Source: Mantis religiosa (lineage: Eukaryota > Arthropoda > Insecta > Mantodea > Mantidae). From it: a DNA stretch of 64,000 nt. Shown piece by piece: positions 10,181-24,706 of this stretch. Numbering within the stretch: the first letter of the stretch is position 1; each line of letters begins with the position of its first letter. A model generated the notes under the pieces. That model saw only the letters and a program-made list of their open reading frames with translations, did not search any database and was not told the DNA's origin. The stretch is from NCBI GenBank assembly GCA_030765055.1, contig JAUKNK010000057.1, positions 2,054,001 to 2,118,000 on the forward strand, in the 5' to 3' direction. Both the position numbers and the translations under genes were made by a program.

Positions 10181-11220
10181 AAAAGTCACCAGAAAACACG
10201 CTAAAAGTTACTAAAAAGTTACTAGAAAACACGCTAAATGTCACTAAAAAGTCACTAGAAAACACGCATAAAGTTACTAAAAGTCACTAGAAAACACGCT
10301 AAAAGTTACTAAAAGTCACGGGAAAACACGCTAAAAGTCACTAACAAGTCACTAGAAAACACGCTAAAAGTCACTAAAAAGTCACCAGAAAACACGCCAA
10401 AAGTCACTAAAAAGTCACTAGAAAACAAGCTATAAGTGACCAAAAAGTCACTAGAAAACACGCTAAAAGTCACTAAAAAGTCAGTAGAAAACACACTAAA
10501 AGTCACTAAAAAGTCACCAGAAATCACACTAAAAATTATTAAAAAGTCACCAGAAAACACGCTAAAAGTCACTAAAAAGTCACTAGAAAACACGCTAAAA
10601 GTTACTAAAAGTCACTAGAACACACGCTAAAAGTCACTCAAAAGTCACAAGAAAACACGCTAAAAGTTACCAGAAAACACGCTTAAAGTTACTAAAAAAG
10701 TCACTAGAAAACCCGCTAAAAGTCACAAAAAAGTCACTAGAAAACACGCTAAAGTTACTAAAAGTCTCTAGAAAACCCGCTAAAAGTCACTCAAAAGTCA
10801 CTAGAAAACAAGCTAAAAGTTACTAAAAGTCACCAGTAAACACGCTAAAGGTTACTAAAAAGTCACTAGAAAACACGCTAAAAGTCACTAAAAAAACAGT
10901 AGAAAACATGCTAAAAGTTACTAAAAGTCACTAGACGAGCTCCTAGTTAAACCTAGATGAGCTACTAGGTAGTCCTAGATGAGTTCCTAGATAGTCCTAG
11001 ACGAGCTCCTAAATAGTCCTAGACGAGCTCCTAGATAAATCTAGATGAGCTCCTAGATAGTCCTAAATGAACACCTAGGTAGTCCTAGATGAGCTCCTAG
11101 ATAGTCCTAGACGAGCTCCTAGATAAACCTTTATGAGCTCCTAGATAAACCTAGATGAGCTCCTAGATAAACCTAGATGAGCCCCTAGATAGTATAAATG
11201 AGCTCCTAGATAGTCCTAGA

Positions 11221-14200
11221 TGAGCTCCTAGATAGTCCTAGATGAGCTCCTAGATAAACCTAGAAGAGCTCCTAGATATTCCTAGATGAGCTCCTAGATA
11301 GTCCTAGTTGAGCTCCTAGATTGTCCTAGACGAGCTCCTAGATAGTCCTAGACGAGCTCCTAGAAAATCATAGATGAGCTCCTAGGTAATCTTTGGTGAG
11401 CTCTTAGATAAACCTAGATGAGCTCCTAGATAATCCTAGATGAGCTCCTAGATATTCCTAGATGAGCTCCTAGATAAACCGAGATGAGCTCCTAGATAGT
11501 CCTAGATGAGCTCCTAGATAAACCTAGATGAGCTCCTAGATAAACCTTGATAAGTTCATAGATAAACCTAGATGAGCTCCTAGATAGTCCCAGATGAGCT
11601 CCTAGACAAACCTAGATCAGATCCTAGATAAACCTAGATGAGCTGCTAGATAATCCTAGATGAGCTCATAGATAAACCTATATGAGCCCCTAGATAGTCC
11701 TAGACGAGCTCTTAGATCAACCTAGATGAGCTCCTAGATAGTCCTAGATGAGCTCCTAGATATTCCTAGACGAGCTCCTAGATAGTCCTAGATGAGCTCC
11801 TAGATAGTGCAAGATGAGCTCCTAGAAAGTCCTAGATTATTTCCTAGATAGTCCTAGACGAGCTCCTAGATAGTCCTAGCCGAGCTCCTAGATAAACCTA
11901 GATGAGCTCCTAGATAGTCCTAGATGAGCTCCTAGATAGTCCTAGATGAGCTCCTAGATAAACCTAGATTAGCTCCTAGATAAACCTAGATGAGCTCATA
12001 GATAAACCTAGATGAGCTCCTAGATAGTCCCAGATGAGCTCCTCGACAAACCTAGATCAGATTCTAGATAAATATAGATGAGCTGCTAGATAATCCTTGA
12101 TGAGCTCCTAGATAAACCTAGATGAGCTCCTAGATAGTCCTAGACGAGCTCATAGATCAACCTAGATGAGCTCCTAGATAGTCCTAGATGAGCTCCTAGT
12201 TAGTCCTAGACGAGCTCCTAGATAAACCTAGAAGAGCTACTAGATAGTCCGAGATGAGTTCCTAGATAGTCCCAGATGACCTCCTAGATAGTCCTAGATG
12301 ATCTCCTAGATAAACCTAGATGAGCTCCTAGATAGTCCTAGATGAGTTCCTAGATAGTCCTAGACGAGCTCCTAGATAGTCCTAGATGAGCTCCTAGATA
12401 GTCCTAGATGAGCTCCTAGATAGTCCTAGACGAGTGCCTAGATAAACCTAGATAGGCTACTAGATAGTCCTAGATGAGTTCCTAGATAGTCATAGACGAG
12501 CTCCTAGATAGTCCTAGATGAGCTCCTAGATAAACCTAGATGAGCTCCTAGATAGTCCTAGACGAGCTCCTAGATAAACCTAGATGAGCTCCTAGATAGT
12601 TCTAGATGAGCTCCTAGATAGTCCTAGATGAGCTTCTACATAGTCCTAGACCAGCTCCTAGATAAACCTAGATGCGCTCCTAGATAGTCCTAGACGAGCT
12701 CCTAGATAAACCTAGATGAGCTCCTAGATAGTTCTAGATGAGCTCCTAGATAGTCCTAGATGAGCTCCTAGATAGTACTAGATGAGCTCCTAGATAAACC
12801 TAGATGAGCTCCTAGATAAACCTAGATTAGCTCATAGATAAAACTAGATGAGCTCCTAGATAATCCTAGATGAGGTCCTAGATAAACCAAGATGAGCTGC
12901 TAGATAAACCTAGATGAGATCCTAGATAAACCTAGACGAGCTGCTAGATTGTCCAAGACCAGCTCCTAGATAAACCTAGATGAGCTCCTAGATAGTCCTA
13001 GACGAGCTCCTTGATCAACCTAGATGAGCTCCTAGATAGTCCTAGATGAGCTCCTAGATAAACCTAGATGAGCTCCTAGATAGTCCAGGACGAGCTCCTA
13101 GATAGTCCTAGATGGGCTCCTAGATAAACCTAGATGAGCTCCTAGATATTCCTAGAAGAGCTCCTACATAGTCCTAGATGAGTTCCTAGATAGTCCTAGA
13201 CGAGCTCCTAGATAGTCCTAGACGAGCTCCTAGGTAATCCTAGATGAGCTCCTAGATAATCCTAGATGAGCTCCTAGATAAACCTAAATGAGCTCCTAGA
13301 TAGTCCTAGATCAGCTCCTAGATAAACCTAGATGAGCTCCTAGATATTCCTAGAAGAGCTCCTACAAAGTCCTAGATGAGTTCCTAGATAGTCCTAGACG
13401 AGCTCCTAGATAGGCCAAGACGAGCTCCTAGATAATCCTAGATGAGCTCCTAGATAATCATAGATGAGCTCCTAGATAATCCTAGATGAGCTCCTAGATA
13501 AACTTAGATGACCTGCTAGATAATCCTAGATGAGCTCCTAGATATTCCTAGATGAGCTACTAGATAGTCCTAGATGAGTTGCCAGATAGTCCTAGATGAG
13601 CTCCTAGATAGTCCTAGATGAGCTCCTAGATAAACCTATATGAGCTCCTAGATAGTCCTAGATGAGCTCCTAGATAGTCCTAGATGAGCTCCTAGATAAA
13701 CCTAGAAGAGCTCCTAGATATTCCTAGATGAGCTCCTAGATAGTCCTAGTTGAGCTCCTAGATTGTCCTAGACGAGCTCCTAGATAGTCCTAGACGAGCT
13801 CCTAGAAAATCATAGATGAGCTCCTAAGTAATCTTTGGTGAGCTCTTAGATAAACCTAGATGAGCTCCTAGATAATCCTAGATGAGCTCCTAGATATTCC
13901 TAGATGAGCTCCTAGATAAACCGAGATGAGCTCCTAGATAGTCCTAGATGAGCTCCTAGATAAACCTAGATGAGCTCCTAGATAAACCTAGATAAGTTCA
14001 TAGATAAACCTAGATGAGCTCCTAGATAGTCCCAGATGAGCTCCTAGACAAACCTAGATCAGATCCTAGATAAACCTAGATGAGCTGCTAGATAATCCTA
14101 GATGAGCTCATAGATAGTCCTAGACGAGCTCTTAGATCAACCTAGATGAGCTCCTAGATAGTCCTAGATGAGCTCCTAGATATTCCTAGACGAGCTCCTA

Positions 14201-17200
14201 GATAGTCCTAGATGAGCTCCTAGATAGTGCAAGATGAGCTCCTAGAAAGTCCTAGATTATTTCCTAGATAGTCCTAGACGAGCTCCTAGATAGTCCTAGC
14301 CGAGCTCCTAGATAAACCTAGATGAGCTCCTAGATAGTCCTAGATGAGCTCCTAGATAGTCCTAGATGAGCTCCTAGATAAACCTAGATTAGCTCCTAGA
14401 TAAACCTAGATGAGCTCATAGATAAACCTAGATGAGCTCCTAGATAGTCCCAGATGAGCTCCTCGACAAACCTAGATCAGATTCTAGATAAATATAGATG
14501 AGCTGCTAGATAATCCTTGATGAGCTCCTAGATAAACCTAGATGAGCTCCTAGATAGTCCTAGACGAGCTCATAGATCAACCTAGATGAGCTCCTAGATA
14601 GTCCTAGATGAGCTCCTAGTTAGTCCTAGACGAGCTCCTAGATAAACCTAGAAGAGCTACTAGATAGTCCGAGATGAGTTCCTAGATAGTCCCAGATGAC
14701 CTCCTAGATAGTCCTAGATGATCTCCTAGATAAACCTAGATGAGCTCCTAGATAGTCCTAGATGAGTTCCTAGATAGTCCTAGACGAGCTCCTAGATAGT
14801 CCTAGATGAGCTCCTAGATAGTCCTAGATGAGCTCCTAGATAGTCCTAGACGAGTGCCTAGATAAACCTAGATAGGCTACTAGATAGTCCTAGATGAGTT
14901 CCTAGATAGTCATAGACGAGCTCCTAGATAGTCCTAGATGAGCTCCTAGATAAACCTAGATGAGCTCCTAGATAGTCCTAGACGAGCTCCTAGATAAACC
15001 TAGATGAGCTCCTAGATAGTTCTAGATGAGCTCCTAGATAGTCCTAGATGAGCTTCTACATAGTCCTAGACCAGCTCCTAGATAAACCTAGATGCGCTCC
15101 TAGATAGTCCTAGACGAGCTCCTAGATAAACCTAGATGAGCTCCTAGATAGTTCTAGATGAGCTCCTAGATAGTCCTAGATGAGCTCCTAGATAGTACTA
15201 GATGAGCTCCTAGATAAACCTAGATGAGCTCCTAGATAAACCTAGATTAGCTCATAGATAAAACTAGATGAGCTCCTAGATAATCCTAGATGAGGTCCTA
15301 GATAAACCAAGATGAGCTGCTAGATAAACCTAGATGAGATCCTAGATAAACCTAGACGAGCTGCTAGATTGTCCAAGACCAGCTCCTAGATAAACCTAGA
15401 TGAGCTCCTAGATAGTCCTAGACGAGCTCCTTGATCAACCTAGATGAGCTCCTAGATAGTCCTAGATGAGCTCCTAGATAAACCTAGATGAGCTCCTAGA
15501 TAGTCCAGGACGAGCTCCTAGATAGTCCTAGATGGGCTCCTAGATAAACCTAGATGAGCTCCTAGATATTCCTAGAAGAGCTCCTACATAGTCCTAGATG
15601 AGTTCCTAGATAGTCCTAGACGAGCTCCTAGATAGTCCTAGACGAGCTCCTAGGTAATCCTAGATGAGCTCCTAGATAATCCTAGATGAGCTCCTAGATA
15701 AACCTAAATGAGCTCCTAGATAGTCCTAGATCAGCTCCTAGATAAACCTAGATGAGCTCCTAGATATTCCTAGAAGAGCTCCTACAAAGTCCTAGATGAG
15801 TTCCTAGATAGTCCTAGACGAGCTCCTAGATAGGCCAAGACGAGCTCCTAGATAATCCTAGATGAGCTCCTAGATAATCATAGATGAGCTCCTAGATAAT
15901 CCTAGATGAGCTCCTAGATAAACTTAGATGACCTGCTAGATAATCCTAGATGAGCTCCTAGATATTCCTAGATGAGCTACTAGATAGTCCTAGATGAGTT
16001 GCCAGATAGTCCTAGATGAGCTCCTAGATAGTCCTAGATGAGCTCCTAGATAAACCTATATGAGCTCCTAGATAGTCCTAGATGAGCTCCTAGATAGTCC
16101 TAGATGAGCTCCTAGATAAACCTAGAAGAGCTCCTAGATATTCCTAGATGAGCTCCTAGATAGTCCTAGTTGAGCTCCTAGATTGTCCTAGACGAGCTCC
16201 TAGATAGTCCTAGACGAGCTCCTAGAAAATCATAGATGAGCTCCTAAGTAATCTTTGGTGAGCTCTTAGATAAACCTAGATGAGCTCCTAGATAATCCTA
16301 GATGAGCTCCTAGATATTCCTAGATGAGCTCCTAGATAAACCGAGATGAGCTCCTAGATAGTCCTAGATGAGCTCCTAGATAAACCTAGATGAGCTCCTA
16401 GATAAACCTAGATAAGTTCATAGATAAACCTAGATGAGCTCCTAGATAGTCCCAGATGAGCTCCTAGACAAACCTAGATCAGATCCTAGATAAACCTAGA
16501 TGAGCTGCTAGATAATCCTAGATGAGCTCATAGATAAACCTATATGAGCCCCTAGATAGTCCTAGACCAGCTCTTAGATCAACCTAGATGAGCTCCTAGA
16601 TAGTCCTAGATGAGCTCCTAGATAGTGCAAGATGAGCTCCTAGATAGTCCTAGATTATTTCCTAGATAGTCCTAGACGAGCTCCTAGATAGTCCTAGCCG
16701 AGCTCCTAGATAAACCTAGATGAGCTCCTAGATAGTCCTAGATGAGCTCCTAGATAGTCCTAGATTAGCTCCTAGATAAACCTAGATGAGCTCATAGATA
16801 AACCTAGATGAGCTCCTAGATAGTCCCAGATGAGCTCCTCGACAAACCTAGATCAGATTCTAGATAAATATAGATGAGCTGCTAGATAATCCTTGATGAG
16901 CTCCTAGGTAAACCTAGATGAGCTCCTAGATAGTCCTAGACGAGCTCATAGATCAACCTAGATGAGCTCCTAGATAGTCCTAGATGAGCTCCTAGTTAGT
17001 CCTAGACGAGCTCCTAGATAAACCTAGAAGAGCTACTAGATAGTCCGAGATGAGTTCCTAGATAGTGCCAGATGACCTCCTAGATAGTCCTAGATGATCT
17101 CCTAGATAAACCTAGATGAGCTCCTAGATAGTCCTAGATGAGTTCCTAGATAGTCCTAGACGAGCTCCTAGATAGTCCTAGATGAGCTCCTAGATAGTCC

Positions 17201-18120
17201 TAGATGAGCTCCTAGATAGTCCTAGACGAGTGCCTAGATAAACCTAGATAGGCTACTAGATAGTCCTAGATGAGTTCCTAGATAGTCATAGACGAGCTCC
17301 TAGATAGTCCTAGATGAGCTCCTAGATAAACCTAGATGAGCTCCTAGATAGTCCTAGACGAGCTCCTAGATAAACCTAGATGAGCTCCTAGATAGTTCTA
17401 GGTGAGCTCCTAGATAGTCCTAGATGAGCTTCTACATAGTCCTAGACGAGCTCCTAGATAAACCTTGATGAGCTCCTAGATAATCCTAGACGAGCTCCTA
17501 GAAAAAACTTAGATGAGCTCCTAGATAGTCCTAGATGAGCTCCTATATAAACCTAGATGAGCTACAAGATAGTTCTAGATGAGCTCCTAGATAGTCCTAG
17601 ATGAGCTCCTAGATAGTCCTAGATGAGCTCCTAGATAAACCTAGATGAGCTCCTAGATAAACCTAGATTAGCTCATAGATAAAACTAGATGAGCTCCTAG
17701 ATAATCCTAGATGAGGTCCTAGATAAACCAAGATGAGCTGCTAGATAAACCTAGATGAGATCCTAGATAAACCTAGATGAGCTGCTAGATTGTCCAAGAC
17801 GAGCTCCTAGATAAACCTAGATGAGCTCCTAGATAGTCCTAGACGAGCTCCTAGATCAACCTAGATGAGCTCCTAGATAGTCCTAGATGAGCTCCTAGAT
17901 AAACCTAGATGAGCTCCTAGATAGTCCAGGACGAGCTCCTAGATAAACCTAGATGAGCTACTAGATAGTCCTAGATAAGTTCCTAGATAGTCCTAGATGA
18001 GCTCCTAGATAGTCCTAGATGGGCTCCTAGATAAACCTAGATGAGCTCCTAGATATTCCTAGAAGAGCTCCTACATAGTCCTAGATGAGTTCCTAGATAG
18101 TCCTAGACGAGCTCCTAGAT
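11221..18120 (+). repeat. Higher-order repeats of about 2.42-2.49 kb, three copies, unit 1
   Basis: The rare variant CCTAGTTGAGCTCCTAGATT is at 11303, 13745 and 16165, giving spacings of 2442 and 2420 bp. The variant CCTAGGTAATCC is at 13229, 15649 and 18136, giving 2420 and 2487 bp. The values 2420 and 2442 are exactly 110 and 111 monomers. The one-monomer difference is a TATATGAGCCCC monomer near 11680 that is absent from the second copy. The third copy has further gains and losses of monomers, for example near 16620, 17480 and 17940. Confidence 0.9.
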
Positions 18121-21100
18121 AGTCCTAGACGAGCTCCTAGGTAATCCTAGATGAGCTCCTAGATAATCCTAGATGAGCTCCTAGATAAACCTAAATGAGC
18201 TCCTAGATAGTCCTAGATCAGCTCCTAGATAAACCTAGATGAGCTCCTAGATATTCCTAGAAGAGCTCCAACAAAGTCCTAGATGAGTTCCTAGATAGTC
18301 CTAGACGAGCTCCTAGATAGGCCTAGACGAGCTCCTAGATAATCCTGGATGAGCTCCTAGATAATCATAGATGAGCTCCTAGATAATCCTAGATGAGCTC
18401 CTAGATAAACTTAGATGACCTCCTAGATAATCCTAGATGAGCTCCTAGATATTCCTAGATGAGCTCCTAGATAAACAGAGATGAGCGCCTAGATAGTCCT
18501 AGATGAGCTCCTAGATAAACCTAGATAAGCTCGTATATAGTCCCAGATGAGCTCCTAGACAAACCTAGATCAGATCCTAGATAAACCTAGATGAGCTGCT
18601 AGATAGTCCCAGATGAGCTCCTAGATAAACCTAGATGAGCCCCTAGATAATCCTAGATGAGCTCCTAGATATTCCTAGAAGAGCTCCTAGATAAACAGAG
18701 ATGAGCTCCTAGATACTTAGATGTGCTCCTAGATAATCCTAGATGAGCTCCTAAGTAGTCCTAGACGAGCTCCTAGATAAACCTAGATGAGCTCCTAGAT
18801 AGTCCTAGACGAGCTCCTAGATAGTCCTACATGAGCTCCTAGATAAACCTAGACGAGCTCCTAGATAGTCCTAGACGAGCTCCTAGATAAACCTAGATGA
18901 GCTCCTAGATAGTCCTAGACGAGCTCCTAGATAGGCCTAGACGAGCTCCTAGATAATCCTAGATGAGCTCCTAGATAATCATAGATGAGCTCCTAGATAA
19001 TCTTAGATGAGCTAATAGATAAACTTAGATGACCTCCTAGATAATCCTAGATGAGCTCCTAGATATTCCTAGATGAGCTCCTAGATAAACAGAGATGAGC
19101 GCGTAGATAGTCCTAGATGAGCTCCTAGATAAACCTACATGAGCTCATAGATAAATCTACATGAGCTCATAGATAAACCTAGATGAGCTCCTATATAGTC
19201 CCAGATAAGCTCCTAGACAAACCTAGATCAGATCCTAGATAAACCTAGATGAGCTGCTAGATAGTCCCAGATGAGCTCCTAGATAAACCTAGATGAGCTC
19301 CTAGATAATCCTAGATGAGCTCCTAGATATTCCTAGAAGAGCTCCTAGATAAACAGAGATGAGCTCCTGGATAGTCCTAGACGAGCTCCTAGATAGTCCT
19401 ACATGAGCTCCTAGATAAACCTAGATGAGCTCCTAGATAGTCCTAGACGAGCTCCTAGATAAACCTAGATGAGCTCCTATATAGTCCTATACGAGCTCCT
19501 AGATCAACCCAGATGAGCTCCTAGATAGTCCTAGATGAGCTCCTAGATAAAACTAGATGAGCTCCTAGATAGTCCTAGACGAGCTCCTAGATAGTCCTAG
19601 ACGAGCTCCTAGATAGTCCTACATGAGCTCCTAGATAAACCTAGATGAGCTCCTAGATAGTCCTAGACGAGCTCCTAGATAAACCTAGATGAGCTCCTAT
19701 ATAGTCCTAGACGAGCTCCTAGATCAACCCAGATGAGCTCCTAGATAGTCCTAGATGAGCTCCTAGATAAAACTAGATGAGCTCCTAGATAGTCCTAGAC
19801 GAGCTCCTAGATAGTCCTAGACGAGCTACTAGATAATCCTAGATGAGTTCCTAGATAATCCTAGATGAGCTCCTAGATAGTCCTAGACGAGCTCCTAGAT
19901 AAACGTAGATGAGCTCCTAGATAGTCCTAGACGAGCTCCTAGATCAACCTAGATGAGCTCCTAGATAGTCATAGATGAGCTCCTAGATAAACCTAGATGA
20001 GCTCCTAGATAGTCCTAGACGAGCCCCTGGATAAACCTAAATAAGCTCCTATATAGTCCTAGATAAGCTCCTAGATAAACCTAGATAAGCTCCTATATAG
20101 TCCTAGATGAGCTCCTAGAAAAACCTAGATGAGCTCCTATAAAGTCCTAGATAAGATCCTAGATAAACATAGATGAGCTCCTATATAGTCCTAGATAAGC
20201 TCCTAGATAAACCTAGATGAGCTCCTAGATAAACCTAGATAAGCTCCTATATAGTCCTAGATAAGCTCCTAGATAAACCTAGATAAGCTCCTAGATAGTC
20301 CCAGATGAGCTCCTAGACAAACCTAGATCAGATCCTAGATAAACCTAGATGAGCTGCTAGATAGTCCTAGATGAGCTCCTAGATAATCCTAGATGAGCTC
20401 CTAGATAGTCCTAGACGAGCTCCTAGATAAAACTAGATGAGCTCCTAGATAGTCCTAGACGAGCTCCTAGATCAACCTAGATGAGCTCCTAGATAGTCCT
20501 AGATGAGCTCCTAGATAAACCTAGATGAGCTCCTAGATAGTCCTAGACGAGCTCCTAGATAGTCCTAGACGAGCTCCTATATAAACCTAGATGAGCTCCT
20601 AGATAGTCCTAGACGAGCTCCTATATCAACCTAGATGAGCTCCTAGATAGTCCTAGATGAGCTCCTAGATAAACCTAGATGAGCTCGTAGATAGTCCTAG
20701 ACGAGCTCCTAGATAGTCCTAGACGAGCTCCTAGATAGTCCTAGACGAGCTCCTAGATAAACCTAGATGAGCTCCTAGATAGTCCTAGACGAGCTCCTAG
20801 ATAGTCCTAGACGAGCTCCTAGGTAATCCTAGATGAGCTCCTAGATAATCCTAGATGAGCTCCTAGATAAACCTAAATGAGCTCCTAGATAGTCCTAGAT
20901 CAGCTCCTAGATAAACCTAGATGAGCTCCTAGATATTCCTAGAAGAGCTCCAACAAAGTCCTAGATGAGTTCCTAGATAGTCCTAGACGAGCTCCTAGAT
21001 AGGCCTAGACGAGCTCCTAGATAATCCTGGATGAGCTCCTAGATAATCATAGATGAGCTCCTAGATAATCCTAGATGAGCTCCTAGATAAACTTAGATGA

Positions 21101-23484
21101 CCTCCTAGATAATCCTAGATGAGCTCCTAGATATTCCTAGATGAGCTCCTAGATAAACAGAGATGAGCGCCTAGATAGTCCTAGATGAGCTCCTAGATAA
21201 ACCTAGATAAGCTCGTATATAGTCCCAGATGAGCTCCTAGACAAACCTAGATCAGATCCTAGATAAACCTAGATGAGCTGCTAGATAGTCCCAGATGAGC
21301 TCCTAGATAAACCTAGATGAGCCCCTAGATAATCCTAGATGAGCTCCTAGATATTCCTAGAAGAGCTCCTAGATAAACAGAGATGAGCTCCTAGATACTT
21401 AGATGTGCTCCTAGATAATCCTAGATGAGCTCCTAAGTAGTCCTAGACGAGCTCCTAGATAAACCTAGATGAGCTCCTAGATAGTCCTAGACGAGCTCCT
21501 AGATAGTCCTACATGAGCTCCTAGATAAACCTAGACGAGCTCCTAGATAGTCCTAGACGAGCTCCTAGATAAACCTAGATGAGCTCCTAGATAGTCCTAG
21601 ACGAGCTCCTAGATAGGCCTAGACGAGCTCCTAGATAATCCTAGATGAGCTCCTAGATAATCATAGATGAGCTCCTAGATAATCTTAGATGAGCTAATAG
21701 ATAAACTTAGATGACCTCCTAGATAATCCTAGATGAGCTCCTAGATATTCCTAGATGAGCTCCTAGATAAACAGAGATGAGCGCGTAGATAGTCCTAGAT
21801 GAGCTCCTAGATAAACCTACATGAGCTCATAGATAAATCTACATGAGCTCATAGATAAACCTAGATGAGCTCCTATATAGTCCCAGATAAGCTCCTAGAC
21901 AAACCTAGATCAGATCCTAGATAAACCTAGATGAGCTGCTAGATAGTCCCAGATGAGCTCCTAGATAAACCTAGATGAGCTCCTAGATAATCCTAGATGA
22001 GCTCCTAGATATTCCTAGAAGAGCTCCTAGATAAACAGAGATGAGCTCCTGGATAGTCCTAGACGAGCTCCTAGATAGTCCTACATGAGCTCCTAGATAA
22101 ACCTAGATGAGCTCCTAGATAGTCCTAGACGAGCTCCTAGATAAACCTAGATGAGCTCCTATATAGTCCTATACGAGCTCCTAGATCAACCCAGATGAGC
22201 TCCTAGATAGTCCTAGATGAGCTCCTAGATAAAACTAGATGAGCTCCTAGATAGTCCTAGACGAGCTCCTAGATAGTCCTAGACGAGCTCCTAGATAGTC
22301 CTACATGAGCTCCTAGATAAACCTAGATGAGCTCCTAGATAGTCCTAGACGAGCTCCTAGATAAACCTAGATGAGCTCCTATATAGTCCTAGACGAGCTC
22401 CTAGATCAACCCAGATGAGCTCCTAGATAGTCCTAGATGAGCTCCTAGATAAAACTAGATGAGCTCCTAGATAGTCCTAGACGAGCTCCTAGATAGTCCT
22501 AGACGAGCTACTAGATAATCCTAGATGAGTTCCTAGATAATCCTAGATGAGCTCCTAGATAGTCCTAGACGAGCTCCTAGATAAACGTAGATGAGCTCCT
22601 AGATAGTCCTAGACGAGCTCCTAGATCAACCTAGATGAGCTCCTAGATAGTCATAGATGAGCTCCTAGATAAACCTAGATGAGCTCCTAGATAGTCCTAG
22701 ACGAGCCCCTGGATAAACCTAAATAAGCTCCTATATAGTCCTAGATAAGCTCCTAGATAAACCTAGATAAGCTCCTATATAGTCCTAGATGAGCTCCTAG
22801 AAAAACCTAGATGAGCTCCTATAAAGTCCTAGATAAGATCCTAGATAAACATAGATGAGCTCCTATATAGTCCTAGATAAGCTCCTAGATAAACCTAGAT
22901 AAGCTCCTAGATAAACCTAGATAAGCTCCTATATAGTCCTAGATAAGCTCCTAGATAAACCTAGATAAGCTCCTAGATAGTCCCAGATGAGCTCCTAGAC
23001 AAACCTAGATCAGATCCTAGATAAACCTAGATGAGCTGCTAGATAGTCCTAGATGAGCTCCTAGATAATCCTAGATGAGCTCCTAGATAGTCCTAGACGA
23101 GCTCCTAGATAAAACTAGATGAGCTCCAAGATAGTCCTAGACGAGCTCCTAGATCAACCTAGATGAGCTCCTAGATAGTCCTAGATGAGCTCCTAGATAA
23201 ACCTAGATGAGCTCCTAGATAGTCCTAGACGAGCTCCTAGATAGTCCTAGACGAGCTCCTATATAAACCTAGATGAGCTCCTAGATAGTCCTAGACGAGC
23301 TCCTATATCAACCTAGATGAGCTCCTAGATAGTCCTAGATGAGCTCCTAGATAAACCTAGATGAGCTCGTAGATAGTCCTAGACGAGCTCCTAGATAGTC
23401 CTAGACGAGCTCCTAGATAGTCCTAGACGAGCTCCTAGATAAACCTAGATGAGCTCCTAGATAGTCCTAGCCGAGCTCCTAGAT
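18121..23484 (+). repeat. Higher-order repeat of 2,682 bp, two copies, unit 1
   Basis: Copies lie at about 18121-20802 and 20803-23484. The unique short monomer GATACTTAGATGTGCTCC is at 18712 and 21394, 2,682 bp apart. CCTAGGTAATCC is at 18136 and 20818, with the same spacing. The length is not a whole number of 22-mers because the series contains short irregular monomers. The start of each copy overlaps the end of the 2.4-kb family, so the second amplification grew out of the first. Confidence 0.9.
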
Positions 23485-24706
23485 CAACCTATATGAGCTC
23501 CTAGATAGTCCTAGACGAGCTCCTAGATCAACCTAGATGAGCTCCTAGATAGTCCTAGACGAGCTCCTGGATAAACCTAGATGAGCTCCTAGATAGTCCT
23601 AGACGAGCTCCTAGATCAACCTAGATGAGCTCCTAGATAGTCCTCAACGAGCTCCTAGATAAACCTAGGTGAGATCCTAGATAGTCCTAGATGAGCTCCT
23701 AGATAAACCTAGATGAGCTCCTAGATAGTCCTAGACGAGCTCCTGGATAAACATAGATAAGCTCCTATATAGTCCTAGATAAGCTCCTATTTAAACCTAG
23801 ATAAGCTCCTATATAGTCCTAGATGAGCTCCTAGAAAAACCTAGATGAGCTCCTATATAGTCCAAAATAAGCTCCTAGATAAACATAGATGAGCTCCTAT
23901 ATAGTCCTAGATAAGCTCCTAGATAAACCTAGATAAGCTCCTAGATAGTCCCAGATGAGCTCCTAGACAACCCTAGATCAGATCCTAGATAAACCTAGAT
24001 GAGCTGCTAGATAGTCCCAGATGAGCTCCTAGATAAACCTAGATGAGCTCCTAGATAATCCTAGATGAGTTCCTAGATATTCCTGGATTAGCTCCTAGAT
24101 AAACCGAGATGAGCTCCTAGATAGTCCTAGATGAGCTCCTAGATAATCCTAGATGAGCTCCTAGATACTCCTAGACGAGCTCCTAGATAGTCGTAGACGA
24201 GCTCCTAGATAATCCTAGATGAGCTCTTAGATAATCCTAGACGAGCTCCTGGATAAACCTAGATGAGCTCCTAGATAGTCCTAGACGAGCTCCTAGATCA
24301 ACCTAGATGAGCTCCTAGATAGTCCTAGACGAGCTCCTAGATAAACCTAGATGAGCTCCTAGATAGTCCTAGATGATCTCCTAGATAAACCTAGATGAGC
24401 TCCTAGATATTCCTAGATGAGCTCCTAGATAAACCTAGATGAGCTCCTAGATAGTCCTAGACGAGCTCCTAGATCAACCTAGATGAGCTCCTAGATAGTC
24501 CTAGATGAGCTCCTAGATAAACCTAGATGAGCTCCTAGATAGTCCTAGACGAGCTCCTGGATAAACCTAGATAAGCTCCTATATAGTCCTAGATAAGCTC
24601 CTAGATAAACCTAGATAATCTCCTATATAGTCCTAGATGAGCTCCTAGAAAAACCTAGATGAGCTCCTATGTAGTCCTAGATAAGCTCCTAGATAAACCT
24701 AGATGA

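Larger units (their letters stand above)
7010..10933 (+). repeat. 33-bp minisatellite array, unit 1 (about 120 monomers)
   Basis: The monomer consists of GTCACTAGAAAACACGCTAA followed by AAGTCACTAAAAA, with GTTACT replacing GTCACT in many copies, and CCAGAAAA, CCCGC or TTAAAG as common variants. Lengths of 32 and 33 bp alternate irregularly. Because 33 is divisible by three, runs of pure 33-mers give open frames of 11-residue repeats: VFSSDFLVTFS-type on the minus strand and KKSLENTLKVT-type on the plus strand. The longest are 8648-8881 and 10309-10593. They stop wherever a 32-mer shifts frame, so I regard them as non-coding. Confidence 0.95.

Noticed and set aside
8648..10618. Open frames encoding 11-residue repeat proteins on both strands of the 33-bp array
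   Set aside because: They follow from a period divisible by three, exist on both strands at once, and end wherever a 32-bp monomer shifts the frame. Lengths differ between units because of one base.
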